Of a DNA stretch of 39,003 nt, positions 24,647 to 32,341 are shown in pieces. The notes below the pieces were generated by a model that saw only the letters and a program-made list of their open reading frames with translations, was not told the DNA's origin and did not search any database. The stretch is taken from NCBI GenBank assembly GCA_036567945.1, contig DATCTM010000028.1, forward strand, positions 1 through 39,003, given 5' to 3'. This DNA is from BRH-c54 sp036567945. GTDB lineage: Bacteria > Bacteroidota > Bacteroidia > Flavobacteriales_E > Vicingaceae. Position 1 is the stretch's first letter. The number at the start of each line of letters is the position of its first letter. A program made the translations under genes and the position numbers.

Positions 24647-25746
24647 GATTTTAACACTTTTCTTATTTCCTTGGCTTTTTCGGCAGCCTGTTTGTTTTTT
24701 TCAATTATATGTCCGGGACGACTCCATTTTATTTTTTCTTCAGAAATTGGCAATGGATTATCTTTTCTGATTTTTACTTTTCCTGTATTGTCTTTTTTCT
24801 TTTCAGAAGGTGTTAACCCTAACAGGTTAAATAATTGCATATCTTCATTATCTCCCGGATTTGGAGTAGTAAGCAATTTATCTCCTGCAAAAATAGAACT
24901 TGCTCCCGCCATAAAACATAATGCCTGTCCTTCTTTACTCATTTGCATTCTTCCAGCAGATAGTCTTACAGTACTTTTTGGGAAAACAATTCTTGTAGTA
25001 GCTATCATTCTAACAACATCCCAAATAGGAACAATTTCTTGCTCTTCCATAGGAGTTCCTTCAACAGGAACCAGTGCATTAATCGGAATAGATTCAGGAG
25101 CTTCACTTAGTTTTTGTAAGCCCATTAACATACCAATTCTATCATCAACAGTTTCTCCCATACCAATAATTCCACCAGAACAAACTTTTAAAGCACTTTT
25201 TCTAACGTTTTCTAAGGTTTCAATTCTATCATTAAACCCTCTTGTAGAAATTACTTCTTTATAATATTCCTCAGAAGTATCTATGTTATGATTGTAATAA
25301 TGTAAACCTGCTTCAGCTAATCTGCTAGCCTGCCTTTCGGTAACCATTCCTAAAGTACAACAAACTTCCATATTCATAGCACTTAAGCCTTTTACCATTT
25401 CTATCACTTGGTCAAAATCTTTTCCATCCTGTACATTTCTCCAAGCAGCACCCATACAAACTCTGGATGACCCCGTAGCTTTTGCAGCCTCTGCTTTAGC
25501 CAATACTTCATCTAATGGCATTAAATCATTTTTTTCTATGTTGGTATGGTATCTTGCTGCTTGCGGACAATAACCACAATCTTCCGGACAACCGCCTGTT
25601 TTTATAGAAATAAGTTTGCTTACTTGAATTTTTAACGGGTCGTGATATTGACGATGCACAGTGGCTGCTTCGTAAATTAGCTCCATTAAGGGTTTGTTGT
25701 AGATTGCTAAAATTTCTTCTTTTGTCCAGTGTTTATTATTGTCCAT
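24643..25746 (-). CDS. bioB: Biotin synthase
   Basis: 367 residues from ATG at 25746 (MDNNKHWTKEE). A TTG eight codons upstream is less likely. The radical-SAM cluster motif is Cys53-x3-Cys57-x2-Cys60 in GGCPEDCGYCPQ. SSRVCMGAAWRN, EVCCTLGM, YYNHNIDTS, CSGGIIGMGE and RLSAGRM supply the auxiliary-cluster ligands and binding residues. It inserts sulfur into dethiobiotin. It is separated from bioF-bioD by the two plus-strand signalling genes. The C-terminus is lysine-rich and extends past the catalytic barrel. Confidence 0.97.
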   Translation of the reverse strand: MDNNKHWTKEEILAIYNKPLMELIYEAATVHRQYHDPLKIQVSKLISIKTGGCPEDCGYCPQAARYHTNIEKNDLMPLDEVLAKAEAAKATGSSRVCMGAAWRNVQDGKDFDQVIEMVKGLSAMNMEVCCTLGMVTERQASRLAEAGLHYYNHNIDTSEEYYKEVISTRGFNDRIETLENVRKSALKVCSGGIIGMGETVDDRIGMLMGLQKLSEAPESIPINALVPVEGTPMEEQEIVPIWDVVRMIATTRIVFPKSTVRLSAGRMQMSKEGQALCFMAGASSIFAGDKLLTTPNPGDNEDMQLFNLLGLTPSEKKKDNTGKVKIRKDNPLPISEEKIKWSRPGHIIEKNKQAAEKAKEIRKVLKS

Positions 25747-25787
25747 GTTTATTGTTTTGTGATGGAGCAAAGATAATAGTTTTTTTT

Positions 25788-25862
25788 AGTAGAAAGTTTA
25801 TAAAGTTCATAAAGTGAAAAGTGCGTAACTTTATGAACTTTTTACTTTATAAATTTTCTACT
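25788..25862. repeat. Inverted repeat between divergent bioB and trmD
   Basis: The left arm is at 25788-25815 and the right arm at 25828-25862. The complementary core is ACTTTATGAAC, then TTTATAAA and a terminal TTTCTACT, with a 7-base insertion in the right arm. It fills the intergenic space up to the trmD start and resembles the AAAGTTTATAAAG-type dispersed repeats of Flavobacteria. It could serve as a shared control element or simply be a mobile palindromic repeat. Confidence 0.55.
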
Positions 25863-25863
25863 C

Positions 25864-26538
25864 ATGAGAATAGATATCATTACCGTATTACCTGAATTAT
25901 TAGAAAGTCCTTTTGGTGCTTCTATATTAAAAAGAGCTCAAGAAAAAGGTTTGGTAGAAGTTGTTGTACATAATTTGAGGGATTATTCAACCAACAAACA
26001 AAAAAGTGTGGATGATTACGCTTTTGGTGGTGGAGCAGGAATGGTGCTGCAAATTCAGCCTATTGCAGATTGTATTGAAAAATTAAAAGCAGAAAGAAGG
26101 TATGATGAAATAATTTACATGACTCCCGATGGTGAAACGTTTAATCAAAAAACAGCTAATCAGCTTTCCTTATATAAAAACCTTATTATTCTTGCAGGGC
26201 ATTATAAAGGGATAGATGAGAGATTAAGAGAACTTTATATTACCAAAGAAATTTCTATTGGAGATTATGTATTAACAGGAGGAGAATTACCTGCAGCAAT
26301 AGTTTGTGATGCTATTATTCGGTTAGTACCGGGAGTTATTAGTGATGAAACTTCTGCCTTAACAGATTCTTTTCAAGATGGGTTATTATCGCCACCGGTA
26401 TATACTCGTCCGGAAGATTATAAAGGAATAAAGGTGCCGGATGTACTACTTAGTGGAGATCATAAAAAAATTGAACAATGGAGAGAAGAGCAAGCTTATA
26501 AAAGGACTAAAGAAAGAAGACCTGACTTACTTGGCTAG
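25864..26538 (+). CDS. trmD: tRNA (guanine-37-N1)-methyltransferase
   Basis: 224 residues. TrmD (SPOUT) signatures are MRIDIITVLPELLESPFGASIL, DDYAFGGGAGMVLQ, IYMTPDGETFNQ, LAGHYKGIDERL and the knot region EISIGDYVLTGGELPA. SFQDGLLSPPVYTRPEDYKG carries the catalytic Asp. It methylates G37 of tRNAs to prevent frameshifting. The final codons and the TAG stop lie inside a strong hairpin (26517-26551), so the 3' end of the gene is also its terminator stem. Confidence 0.97.
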   Translation: MRIDIITVLPELLESPFGASILKRAQEKGLVEVVVHNLRDYSTNKQKSVDDYAFGGGAGMVLQIQPIADCIEKLKAERRYDEIIYMTPDGETFNQKTANQLSLYKNLIILAGHYKGIDERLRELYITKEISIGDYVLTGGELPAAIVCDAIIRLVPGVISDETSALTDSFQDGLLSPPVYTRPEDYKGIKVPDVLLSGDHKKIEQWREEQAYKRTKERRPDLLG

Positions 26539-26551
26539 TAAATCAGGTCTT
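26517..26551. terminator. Hairpin overlapping the trmD stop, probably bidirectional
   Basis: AAGACCTGACTTACT (26517-26531) and AGTAAATCAGGTCTT (26537-26551) pair at 14 of 15 positions around TGGCT. The exception is a G.U wobble on the minus strand and a C.A mismatch on the plus strand. The loop contains the first base of the trmD TAG stop, and the stop's other two bases open the right arm. On the minus strand a T-rich run (TCTTCTTTCTTT) follows, so it can terminate the T9SS gene that ends at 26582. A plus-strand T-run is weak. Confidence 0.75.
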
Positions 26552-26581
26552 CTAATATTAACTTTAAGGGATAAATACTTT

Positions 26582-28027
26582 TTACTCCTTAATAAACTTT
26601 AAGTTCGTTTTACTATTTCCATTTTTCAGGCTTATGAAATACATGCCATTAGTTAACTCACTTGTTTCCAATTGAATTTTATTTATGCCTTTATTGGTAA
26701 AGTGTTGATTACTCAAAACAACCCTTCCTGATACATCATAAACAGTAATAACAGTAACTTCTGTTGAGTTGGTACTAAACTCTAACACGCCATTATTGGT
26801 AACCGGGTTAGGATATACAGTTGGATTAGAGATAACATCCTCTATTTTAACTGGCACTAAGTCTGAATATTCAAATTTACCATCAAAATCAGTTTGTTTT
26901 AATCGGTAGTAAGAAGTACCAACATAAGGATTTTTATCTAATGAATTGTAAGATCTAATTTCAGAAGAATTTCCAGCTCCATCAACAATACTTACTACCT
27001 CAAAGTTTTCTCCGTCAATAGATTTTTCTACGGTAAAGTAATCGTTATTGATTTCAGATTCTGTAATCCAATTAATAACTACATCCTTTGTATTGTCATT
27101 AAATAAAGCATCAAAATGGGTTAATTTAACTGGTAAAGGTACAGTATTAGTTGCACTGATGTCAAAAGTACAATTCGCACCAGCATTTCCATCTATCGCT
27201 ACATAAATAGTTTGTCCAGCTGTTGCTCCTGTTATTGTTACAGTAACGGTTCCACCAGATCCAGAAGTACATCCAAAATTAGATAGGCTTCCACAAGAAC
27301 CTGTAAAGTACCCAATTTGAAAACCAGCTCCACCACCAGAACATACGATATTGGCAATAGTCAAAACAACATCAGCGGTATTTTGAACAGTAAATGAATA
27401 CCAAGCTGTATTTTCAAGTGAACCAGCACATAAATCACCTGGAGTAATTGTTGGTGTATTAGCAGTAGGACCAGGAGTTGTACAATAATTATCAGAGGGG
27501 CTAGGAGTTGCATCAATAGGAACTGCACCTGAACAAGCATCTTGAGGAGGTGTTTGAGTATATATACAAGTTGATGCTGAAGATGTAGGAGCATTTTTAG
27601 TCCAAACCCTTAAGTAGTAGCAAGTGTTAGCTGCTAATGTTACTCCGGATGTTGTGTATGTTGATGTTGAGGTGTTTCCATCACAAGATGCGCTACCACT
27701 AACATAACCACTTAAACTTCCTGAACCAGTACAGGTGGAGTATATTGAATAGGCAATTCCATCTGAAGCATTTAGTCCACTTGTGGTAAAAACTAAACAT
27801 TCTGCAGTACTATTTGTGCAAAATCGAATTATTCTAACAGAACCAGAACCTCCATGCCCAGCTCCTGCACACGGAGAACTTCCTGAAATAGGTGTTACAG
27901 CATCAAAATCAGTACAAGATGCTGTAGAATTTGGAGTGCCAGCATTAATTCCTGTACACTGAGCTGAAATAAATTCAGCAGTTAAAAGGGATATAATTAA
28001 TAGGGATAGTTGTAATACTTTTCTCAT
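26582..28027 (-). CDS. T9SS-sorted secreted protein, module copy 1
   Basis: 481 residues: signal peptide (cut near FISAQ), then two Cys-rich beta-sandwich-like domains (CLVFTTSGLNASDGIAYSIYS and YSFTVQNTADVVLTIANI, as in bacterial pre-peptidase or lectin-like modules). A hinge LPVKLTHFDALFNDNTKDV follows, then a fibronectin-like segment (WITESEINNDYFTVEKSIDG) and a type A T9SS sorting domain (TVYPNPVTNNGVLEF to NLKFIKE). It is secreted and anchored to the surface, with unknown ligand. Its last 160 or so residues are almost identical to those of the T9SS protein at 28804-30234, while the N-terminal part is unrelated or strongly diverged. Confidence 0.85.
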   Translation of the reverse strand: MRKVLQLSLLIISLLTAEFISAQCTGINAGTPNSTASCTDFDAVTPISGSSPCAGAGHGGSGSVRIIRFCTNSTAECLVFTTSGLNASDGIAYSIYSTCTGSGSLSGYVSGSASCDGNTSTSTYTTSGVTLAANTCYYLRVWTKNAPTSSASTCIYTQTPPQDACSGAVPIDATPSPSDNYCTTPGPTANTPTITPGDLCAGSLENTAWYSFTVQNTADVVLTIANIVCSGGGAGFQIGYFTGSCGSLSNFGCTSGSGGTVTVTITGATAGQTIYVAIDGNAGANCTFDISATNTVPLPVKLTHFDALFNDNTKDVVINWITESEINNDYFTVEKSIDGENFEVVSIVDGAGNSSEIRSYNSLDKNPYVGTSYYRLKQTDFDGKFEYSDLVPVKIEDVISNPTVYPNPVTNNGVLEFSTNSTEVTVITVYDVSGRVVLSNQHFTNKGINKIQLETSELTNGMYFISLKNGNSKTNLKFIKE

Positions 28028-28090
28028 TTTTAAAAGTTTAAAAATTAATAGACATACTTATCTAATAAGTAAAAAAAATAAATGATATAA

Positions 28091-28390
28091 TTATTTTGGT
28101 TCGTAAATAACAGAACTTTTAATTCCGTTAACTTCAGTTTCTTTTACATAAACTTCTTTACCATTAATAACTTTCTTTACAGAACCAGTTGTTGTTGGGT
28201 CGTTAGTTTTTTCGGTAGTTATTTGCTTAGAATCAACTTCTTGCGTAGAAGGATTGGTTTGCTTATTTGTACTTATGGAATCTGAAATGGGTTTATTTTC
28301 GTTTACTGAATTATTTTTAGTAGTATTTTGTGAAAATAATACACAGCTCGAAGACAGCACAAAACCTAAGGTTAGGATTGTTGTTTTCAT
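28091..28390 (-). CDS. Small exported protein, module copy 1
   Basis: 99 residues: a Sec signal peptide (SSSCVLFSQ) and a low-complexity Asn/Thr/Lys/Glu-rich segment, ending in GSVKKVINGKEVYVKETEVN. No known domain is seen. It precedes the T9SS gene by 63 bases on the same strand. Its leader sequence (28398-28442) is shared with that of the small gene at 30258-30599, including TATTTTTG, a -7-like element. This indicates common regulation. Confidence 0.65.
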   Translation of the reverse strand: MKTTILTLGFVLSSSCVLFSQNTTKNNSVNENKPISDSISTNKQTNPSTQEVDSKQITTEKTNDPTTTGSVKKVINGKEVYVKETEVNGIKSSVIYEPK

Positions 28391-28434
28391 TTTTTTAGTT
28401 AGTTTTAGTAAGTAGTAATACTTATAATATTTGA

Positions 28435-28442
28435 CAAAAATA
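28435..28442 (-). promoter_or_regulatory. Putative -7 element of module copy 1
   Basis: TATTTTTG on the minus strand matches TAnnTTTG and lies 45 bases upstream of the small exported gene. The same element and flanking leader recur at 30638-30645. No convincing TTG was found at the usual distance. Confidence 0.4.
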
Positions 28443-28803
28443 CGTATAAAAAATGATTTTTTAAAAAAATAGGGTAATTATTATGTTAATTTTTAACACG
28501 TTATGAACATTTAAGGAGGGAGGAGGAAGACCGAAGGTAGAGATTAGGGATTCTTTACGCTTATGTCATTATAGAAGAAACTTGTTGAGTAGTAGTGGTA
28601 AAGCTTTAATTTATTTAAAGGGAAAGTGTAATAAAGCACAAACCTGCTTTTCACGTCATTCCTGAAATTTTTGAAGTATGAAAAAATTATCAGGAATCAC
28701 TTTCGTTATCAATAATAAAGATTCCTGTTTTTGCTATAGCTTCACATGAAAGACGTTACAGAATAACCTTTGTGTTTTTGTGTCTCAGCGGTAAAAAAAC
28801 AAC
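28443..28803. other. Intergenic region with palindrome, no gene
   Basis: No credible coding sequence is present. A hairpin-like inverted repeat, ATTCCTGAAATTTTT (28658-28672) with AAAAAATTATCAGGAAT (28681-28697), is followed by another ATTCCTG at 28721. The end of the region (around 28765-28795) has TTTGTGTTTTTGTGTC, a sequence type often dispersed in Flavobacteria. Nothing else is recognised. Confidence 0.5.
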
Positions 28804-30234
28804 TTACTCCTTAATAAACTTTAAGTTCGTTTTACTATTTCCATTTTTCAGACTTATGAAATACATGCCATTAGTTAACTCACTTGTTTCCAATTGAATT
28901 TTATTTATGCCTTTATTAGTCAAATGTTGATTACTCAAAACAATCCTTCCTGATACATCATAAACAGTAACAATAGTAACTTCTGTTGAGTTGGTACTAA
29001 ACTCTAACACGCCATTATTGGTAACCGGGTTAGGATATACAGTTGGATTAGAAATAACATCTTCTATTTTAACTGGCACTAAGTCTGAATATTCAAATTT
29101 ACCATCAAAATCAGTTTGTTTTAATCGGTAGTAAGAAGTACCAACATAAGGATTTTTATCTAATGAATTGTAAGATCTAATTTCAGAAGAATTTCCGGCT
29201 CCATCAATAATACTTACTACCTCAAAGTTTTCTCCGTCAATAGATTTTTCTACACTAAAGTAATCGTTATTGATTTCTGAGATGGTTTTCCAATCTAATA
29301 TTACATTTCCAGATTTTTCTTCATATTTAGCATTAAAGTTTAATAGCTTAATTGGTAGTACAGTTGCTCCCACAAAATACGGACAATGTTGAGAGTGTGT
29401 ACAAGTTGACGGTACTGTAAAGGTATAGCAGAAAACATAATCATTACCAACGGTTAAACCGGAAAATGTTAAACTTGATAAAGTTCCTGTTTGAATTGCA
29501 CCACCACAAGTAGCATTATATAAAGACCATGAAAACCCTGTTACATTACCGCCTCCACAGTTGGAGGTAATGATTACATTAAAGTCAACGCTAGTAGCAG
29601 TTGCCTGAAAAGAATAACAAAAGGTATTTGCACTACTTGGCTGTAATTCAGGTGCAAAAGGTGAAGTTTGGCAATCAGCTACAACAGTTGCAGTAGTTGG
29701 GGTAGTTGGATATCCTGATGCAGTTCCGCAAGGTGTAGAACATTGATCACAAGGTGGATCCGGCTCTCCAACATTAATACAAAAATTAGCACCGTCACCA
29801 CAAGGACCACCTCCTGCATAACATACTTGAATATAATAAGTATTCCCAATAGTAAGCCCAGAAAGTGAATGTAAATCGTCTAATGGAGCTCCTGTTTGAC
29901 AAGAAATATCTGTTAATCCAGAACAAGCCCCAGATCTACTGAATACATTTGATCGAATATGGCATCCACCAGTTGCTGTAACATCAATATTTACAAACAT
30001 ATTGGCTGCTGTAGCAGTAAAAGAATACCAAGAGCAAGTAGACCCGGTAAAGCATGACGCAGCAGATCCAGATCCACCACCACATGTGGTACCATTAACA
30101 CAGGCGGCACCGGGTGTTAGGGGAGTATTACTAGCACAAGTGGTGTTGGTAGCATTTCCTGTACAAGCACCACCTGCAAAAGCAAAAGTGGTAGTTAAGA
30201 AAGATGAAAGTATAAATAAATATAATTTTTTCAT
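28804..30234 (-). CDS. T9SS-sorted secreted protein, module copy 2
   Basis: 476 residues: signal peptide (cut near TFAFA), then Cys/Gly-rich domains with WYSFTATAANMFVNIDV, SCQTGAPLDDLHSLSGLTIG and FSWSLYNATCGG. The same hinge and C-terminal region as the paralogue at 26582 follow (LPIKLLNFNAKY, DYFSVEKSIDG, TVYPNPVTNNG, NLKFIKE). The C-terminal 475 bases differ from the other copy at only a few positions. It is probably a surface-displayed binding or structural protein, and no enzymatic motif is seen. Confidence 0.85.
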   Translation of the reverse strand: MKKLYLFILSSFLTTTFAFAGGACTGNATNTTCASNTPLTPGAACVNGTTCGGGSGSAASCFTGSTCSWYSFTATAANMFVNIDVTATGGCHIRSNVFSRSGACSGLTDISCQTGAPLDDLHSLSGLTIGNTYYIQVCYAGGGPCGDGANFCINVGEPDPPCDQCSTPCGTASGYPTTPTTATVVADCQTSPFAPELQPSSANTFCYSFQATATSVDFNVIITSNCGGGNVTGFSWSLYNATCGGAIQTGTLSSLTFSGLTVGNDYVFCYTFTVPSTCTHSQHCPYFVGATVLPIKLLNFNAKYEEKSGNVILDWKTISEINNDYFSVEKSIDGENFEVVSIIDGAGNSSEIRSYNSLDKNPYVGTSYYRLKQTDFDGKFEYSDLVPVKIEDVISNPTVYPNPVTNNGVLEFSTNSTEVTIVTVYDVSGRIVLSNQHLTNKGINKIQLETSELTNGMYFISLKNGNSKTNLKFIKE

Positions 30235-30257
30235 ATGGATAAAGGTGTTTTTTAGGA

Positions 30258-30599
30258 TTATTCAGTTATATAAGTAGCAACAGGAGTAAAGTCTTTTGCA
30301 TAGATTATTGAGTAAGGCAGGATTTTAATTTTGGTGTTTTCATCTACAATAATGTATTCCACTTCTTCTGCTTTTCTTTTTTCGTTTACAGTAAATAATA
30401 TTTCATTAGTTATAGTTGGGGTACTTTCTGTTGCTTTATAAATAATTTGGTAAGTACCTTCTTTTGGTAATTCTTTAGCAAAAGAAATACTACTTACTGT
30501 TTGAGTTTGTTCTTCTTCAACAATTTTAGATACTTCGGTTTGACCATACAAAAAGGAAGAAGTAACAGTTATAAGTATAGTAGTTATTAGGTTTCTCAT
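30258..30599 (-). CDS. Small exported protein, module copy 2
   Basis: 113 residues: Sec signal peptide (cut near FLYGQ) and a short beta-rich domain (GTYQIIYKATES, EVEYIIVDENTKIKILPYSIIYAKD). No family is recognised. It stands 23 bases before the T9SS gene on the same strand, in the same position as the small gene of module copy 1, but the two small proteins share little beyond the signal peptide. A conserved leader precedes both. Confidence 0.65.
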   Translation of the reverse strand: MRNLITTILITVTSSFLYGQTEVSKIVEEEQTQTVSSISFAKELPKEGTYQIIYKATESTPTITNEILFTVNEKRKAEEVEYIIVDENTKIKILPYSIIYAKDFTPVATYITE

Positions 30600-30637
30600 T
30601 TAGTTAGTTTTATAAGTAGTTCTATTTAAATTTTTAA

Positions 30638-30645
30638 CAAAAATA
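30638..30645 (-). promoter_or_regulatory. Putative -7 element of module copy 2
   Basis: TATTTTTG on the minus strand, 39 bases before the small exported gene, lies within a leader alignable with that of module copy 1 (shared TTTAGTTAGTTTTA and TAAGTAGT). Confidence 0.4.
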
Positions 30646-30712
30646 CTTAATTTAAGTATGAAATTTAAAAAACAATATAATTATTTTGTTAATTTTAAGT
30701 GAGTTATCAAAG

Positions 30713-30742
30713 TTGTTAGGAATACAACAAAACGTATATTTG
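30713..30742 (+). promoter_or_regulatory. Promoter of the spermidine-synthase-like gene
   Basis: TTG (30713-30715), a 19-base spacer and TATATTTG (30735-30742) match the Bacteroidota primary-sigma consensus exactly. The gene's ATG follows 17 bases later. Confidence 0.8.
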
Positions 30743-30759
30743 CAACAAAAATTAATATA

Positions 30760-32247
30760 ATGAAAAAAAATCTTTCAATACTATTATTCTTTCTTGCTTT
30801 TGTAGAAGGTGGAGCGGTAATGTGCGTAGAGTTATGTAGTGCTAAAATTTTATCGCCTTATTTTGGAACTTCTATTTATGTGTGGGCAGCAGTGTTGGGA
30901 ATAACCTTAACAGCATTAACTACCGGGTATTATTTTGGTGGGTATTTATCTTCAAAAAAGAGTGATACTAAAGTAGTAGCTTGGCTAATGTTAATTGGTG
31001 GTTTATTGCTTGCTGTAACTCCAATAATCAGTAACTTTATTTTACCAATTACTATTAATTTTTCATTAATAACCGGAACGATAGTATCTTTAATGTGCTT
31101 TTTATTTCTTCCGTTAATGTTATTTGGAGCCGTTTCGCCCATGCTAATTAATTTATTAACCTCTCAAGCAAAAGAATCGGGTAAAAACAGTGGGACAGTT
31201 TATGCGGTATCTACCTTAGGAGGTATATTTTCTACTTTTTTAGTGGGGTTTTATTTGTTGCCAACTTACGGTATTACCAACACTTTATATGCTTATGGTG
31301 TGTTGGTTATACTTACAGCTGTTATTTTATTTGTTTTTTCAAAAAATGTTGATGTTAAGGTAGTAGTAGTAACACTTTTTGCCTTAATTTCTTTTAATTT
31401 TTCAACACATAAAACTCCCGGAGTTATTGTTGAGTCTGAAGGAATATTAGGAAATATTAAAGTAATGGATAGACAATATCCCAATGGAAAAGTATATAGA
31501 GAATTAATGGTAAATAACATTTCTCAAACCATTATGGATAGAAATAATCCAAACGAAAGTTTGTGGAATTATGTAGATGTTTTAATGTATAACATTAACA
31601 ATTACAGTAATGGAAAAAAAGCATTATTGTTGGGAATGGGAGGAGGAACCGTATATAAACAGTTAATTAGTAATGGTTATGATGTTGATATTGTAGAAAT
31701 AGATGCTCGTATTGAAAAATTGGCAAAAGAATATTTTTATATTGATAAAGCTGTAGAAGTAATTATAGATGATGCCAGACATTATATCCGTACAACTGAT
31801 AAAAAATACGATGTAATTATTTACGATTTATACCATAGCGAAACACCTCCGGTTCATTTAATGACTAAGGAAGCATTTGCCGACATTCAACATAAATTAA
31901 CAGACGATGGATTGTTAGTGGTTAATTTTTATGGGTTTATAAATGGAAGTAAAGGAAGAGCAGCACGTTCTTTATATACAACGTTAAAACATACTGCTTT
32001 TGATGTTCATTTAATTGCAACAGACGGAGAAGAACATCAACGAAATTTGTTATTTATGTGTGGAAAAGATGAATTAAAGGCGAAGCAACAAATTATTCAT
32101 AAAATGATATATGAAATGGATATGAATTTTGATGATGCATTACTCCTAACAGACGATAAACCTGTTTTAGAACACATTTATTTAGAAGCTGCCCTTCAGT
32201 GGCGAAAAGACTACAACGAATTAAATGCTAAGAATTTCTTGAGGTAG
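30760..32247 (+). CDS. Membrane-bound spermidine synthase-like protein
   Basis: 495 residues. The N-terminal 210 residues hold about seven hydrophobic helices (VEGGAVMCVELCSAKILSPYFGTS start, typical of the fused MFS/spermidine synthase family). The C-terminal half is a Rossmann methyltransferase-like aminopropyltransferase domain with LLGMGGGTVYK (about 289), VEIDARIEKLA, IIDDARHYIR and IIYDLYHSETPPVHLMT (about 355). The usual GGGDG is altered to GGGTV, so the substrate may not be putrescine. A putative promoter and the plus-strand SulP gene flank it. True polyamine synthesis is uncertain. Confidence 0.85.
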   Translation: MKKNLSILLFFLAFVEGGAVMCVELCSAKILSPYFGTSIYVWAAVLGITLTALTTGYYFGGYLSSKKSDTKVVAWLMLIGGLLLAVTPIISNFILPITINFSLITGTIVSLMCFLFLPLMLFGAVSPMLINLLTSQAKESGKNSGTVYAVSTLGGIFSTFLVGFYLLPTYGITNTLYAYGVLVILTAVILFVFSKNVDVKVVVVTLFALISFNFSTHKTPGVIVESEGILGNIKVMDRQYPNGKVYRELMVNNISQTIMDRNNPNESLWNYVDVLMYNINNYSNGKKALLLGMGGGTVYKQLISNGYDVDIVEIDARIEKLAKEYFYIDKAVEVIIDDARHYIRTTDKKYDVIIYDLYHSETPPVHLMTKEAFADIQHKLTDDGLLVVNFYGFINGSKGRAARSLYTTLKHTAFDVHLIATDGEEHQRNLLFMCGKDELKAKQQIIHKMIYEMDMNFDDALLLTDDKPVLEHIYLEAALQWRKDYNELNAKNFLR

Positions 32248-32281
32248 TTTGAAAATCAGGGGTAAAGTTTTCATTTTTTAC

Positions 32282-32313
32282 TTGGTTTGAGGAATTTATT
32301 AAAGGTACTTTTG
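32282..32313 (+). promoter_or_regulatory. Promoter of the SulP gene
   Basis: TTG (32282-32284), a 21-base spacer and TACTTTTG (32306-32313). The -7 element sits inside a small palindrome AAAGGT-N8-ACCTTT (32301-32320), which could be an operator. Confidence 0.55.
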
Positions 32314-32341
32314 CACCTTTTTTCACAAAACCTAACTAAAA

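Noticed and set aside
24671..25264. Plus-strand open frame of 197 codons
   Set aside because: It is antisense to bioB, whose catalytic motifs are intact. The frame has no recognisable features.
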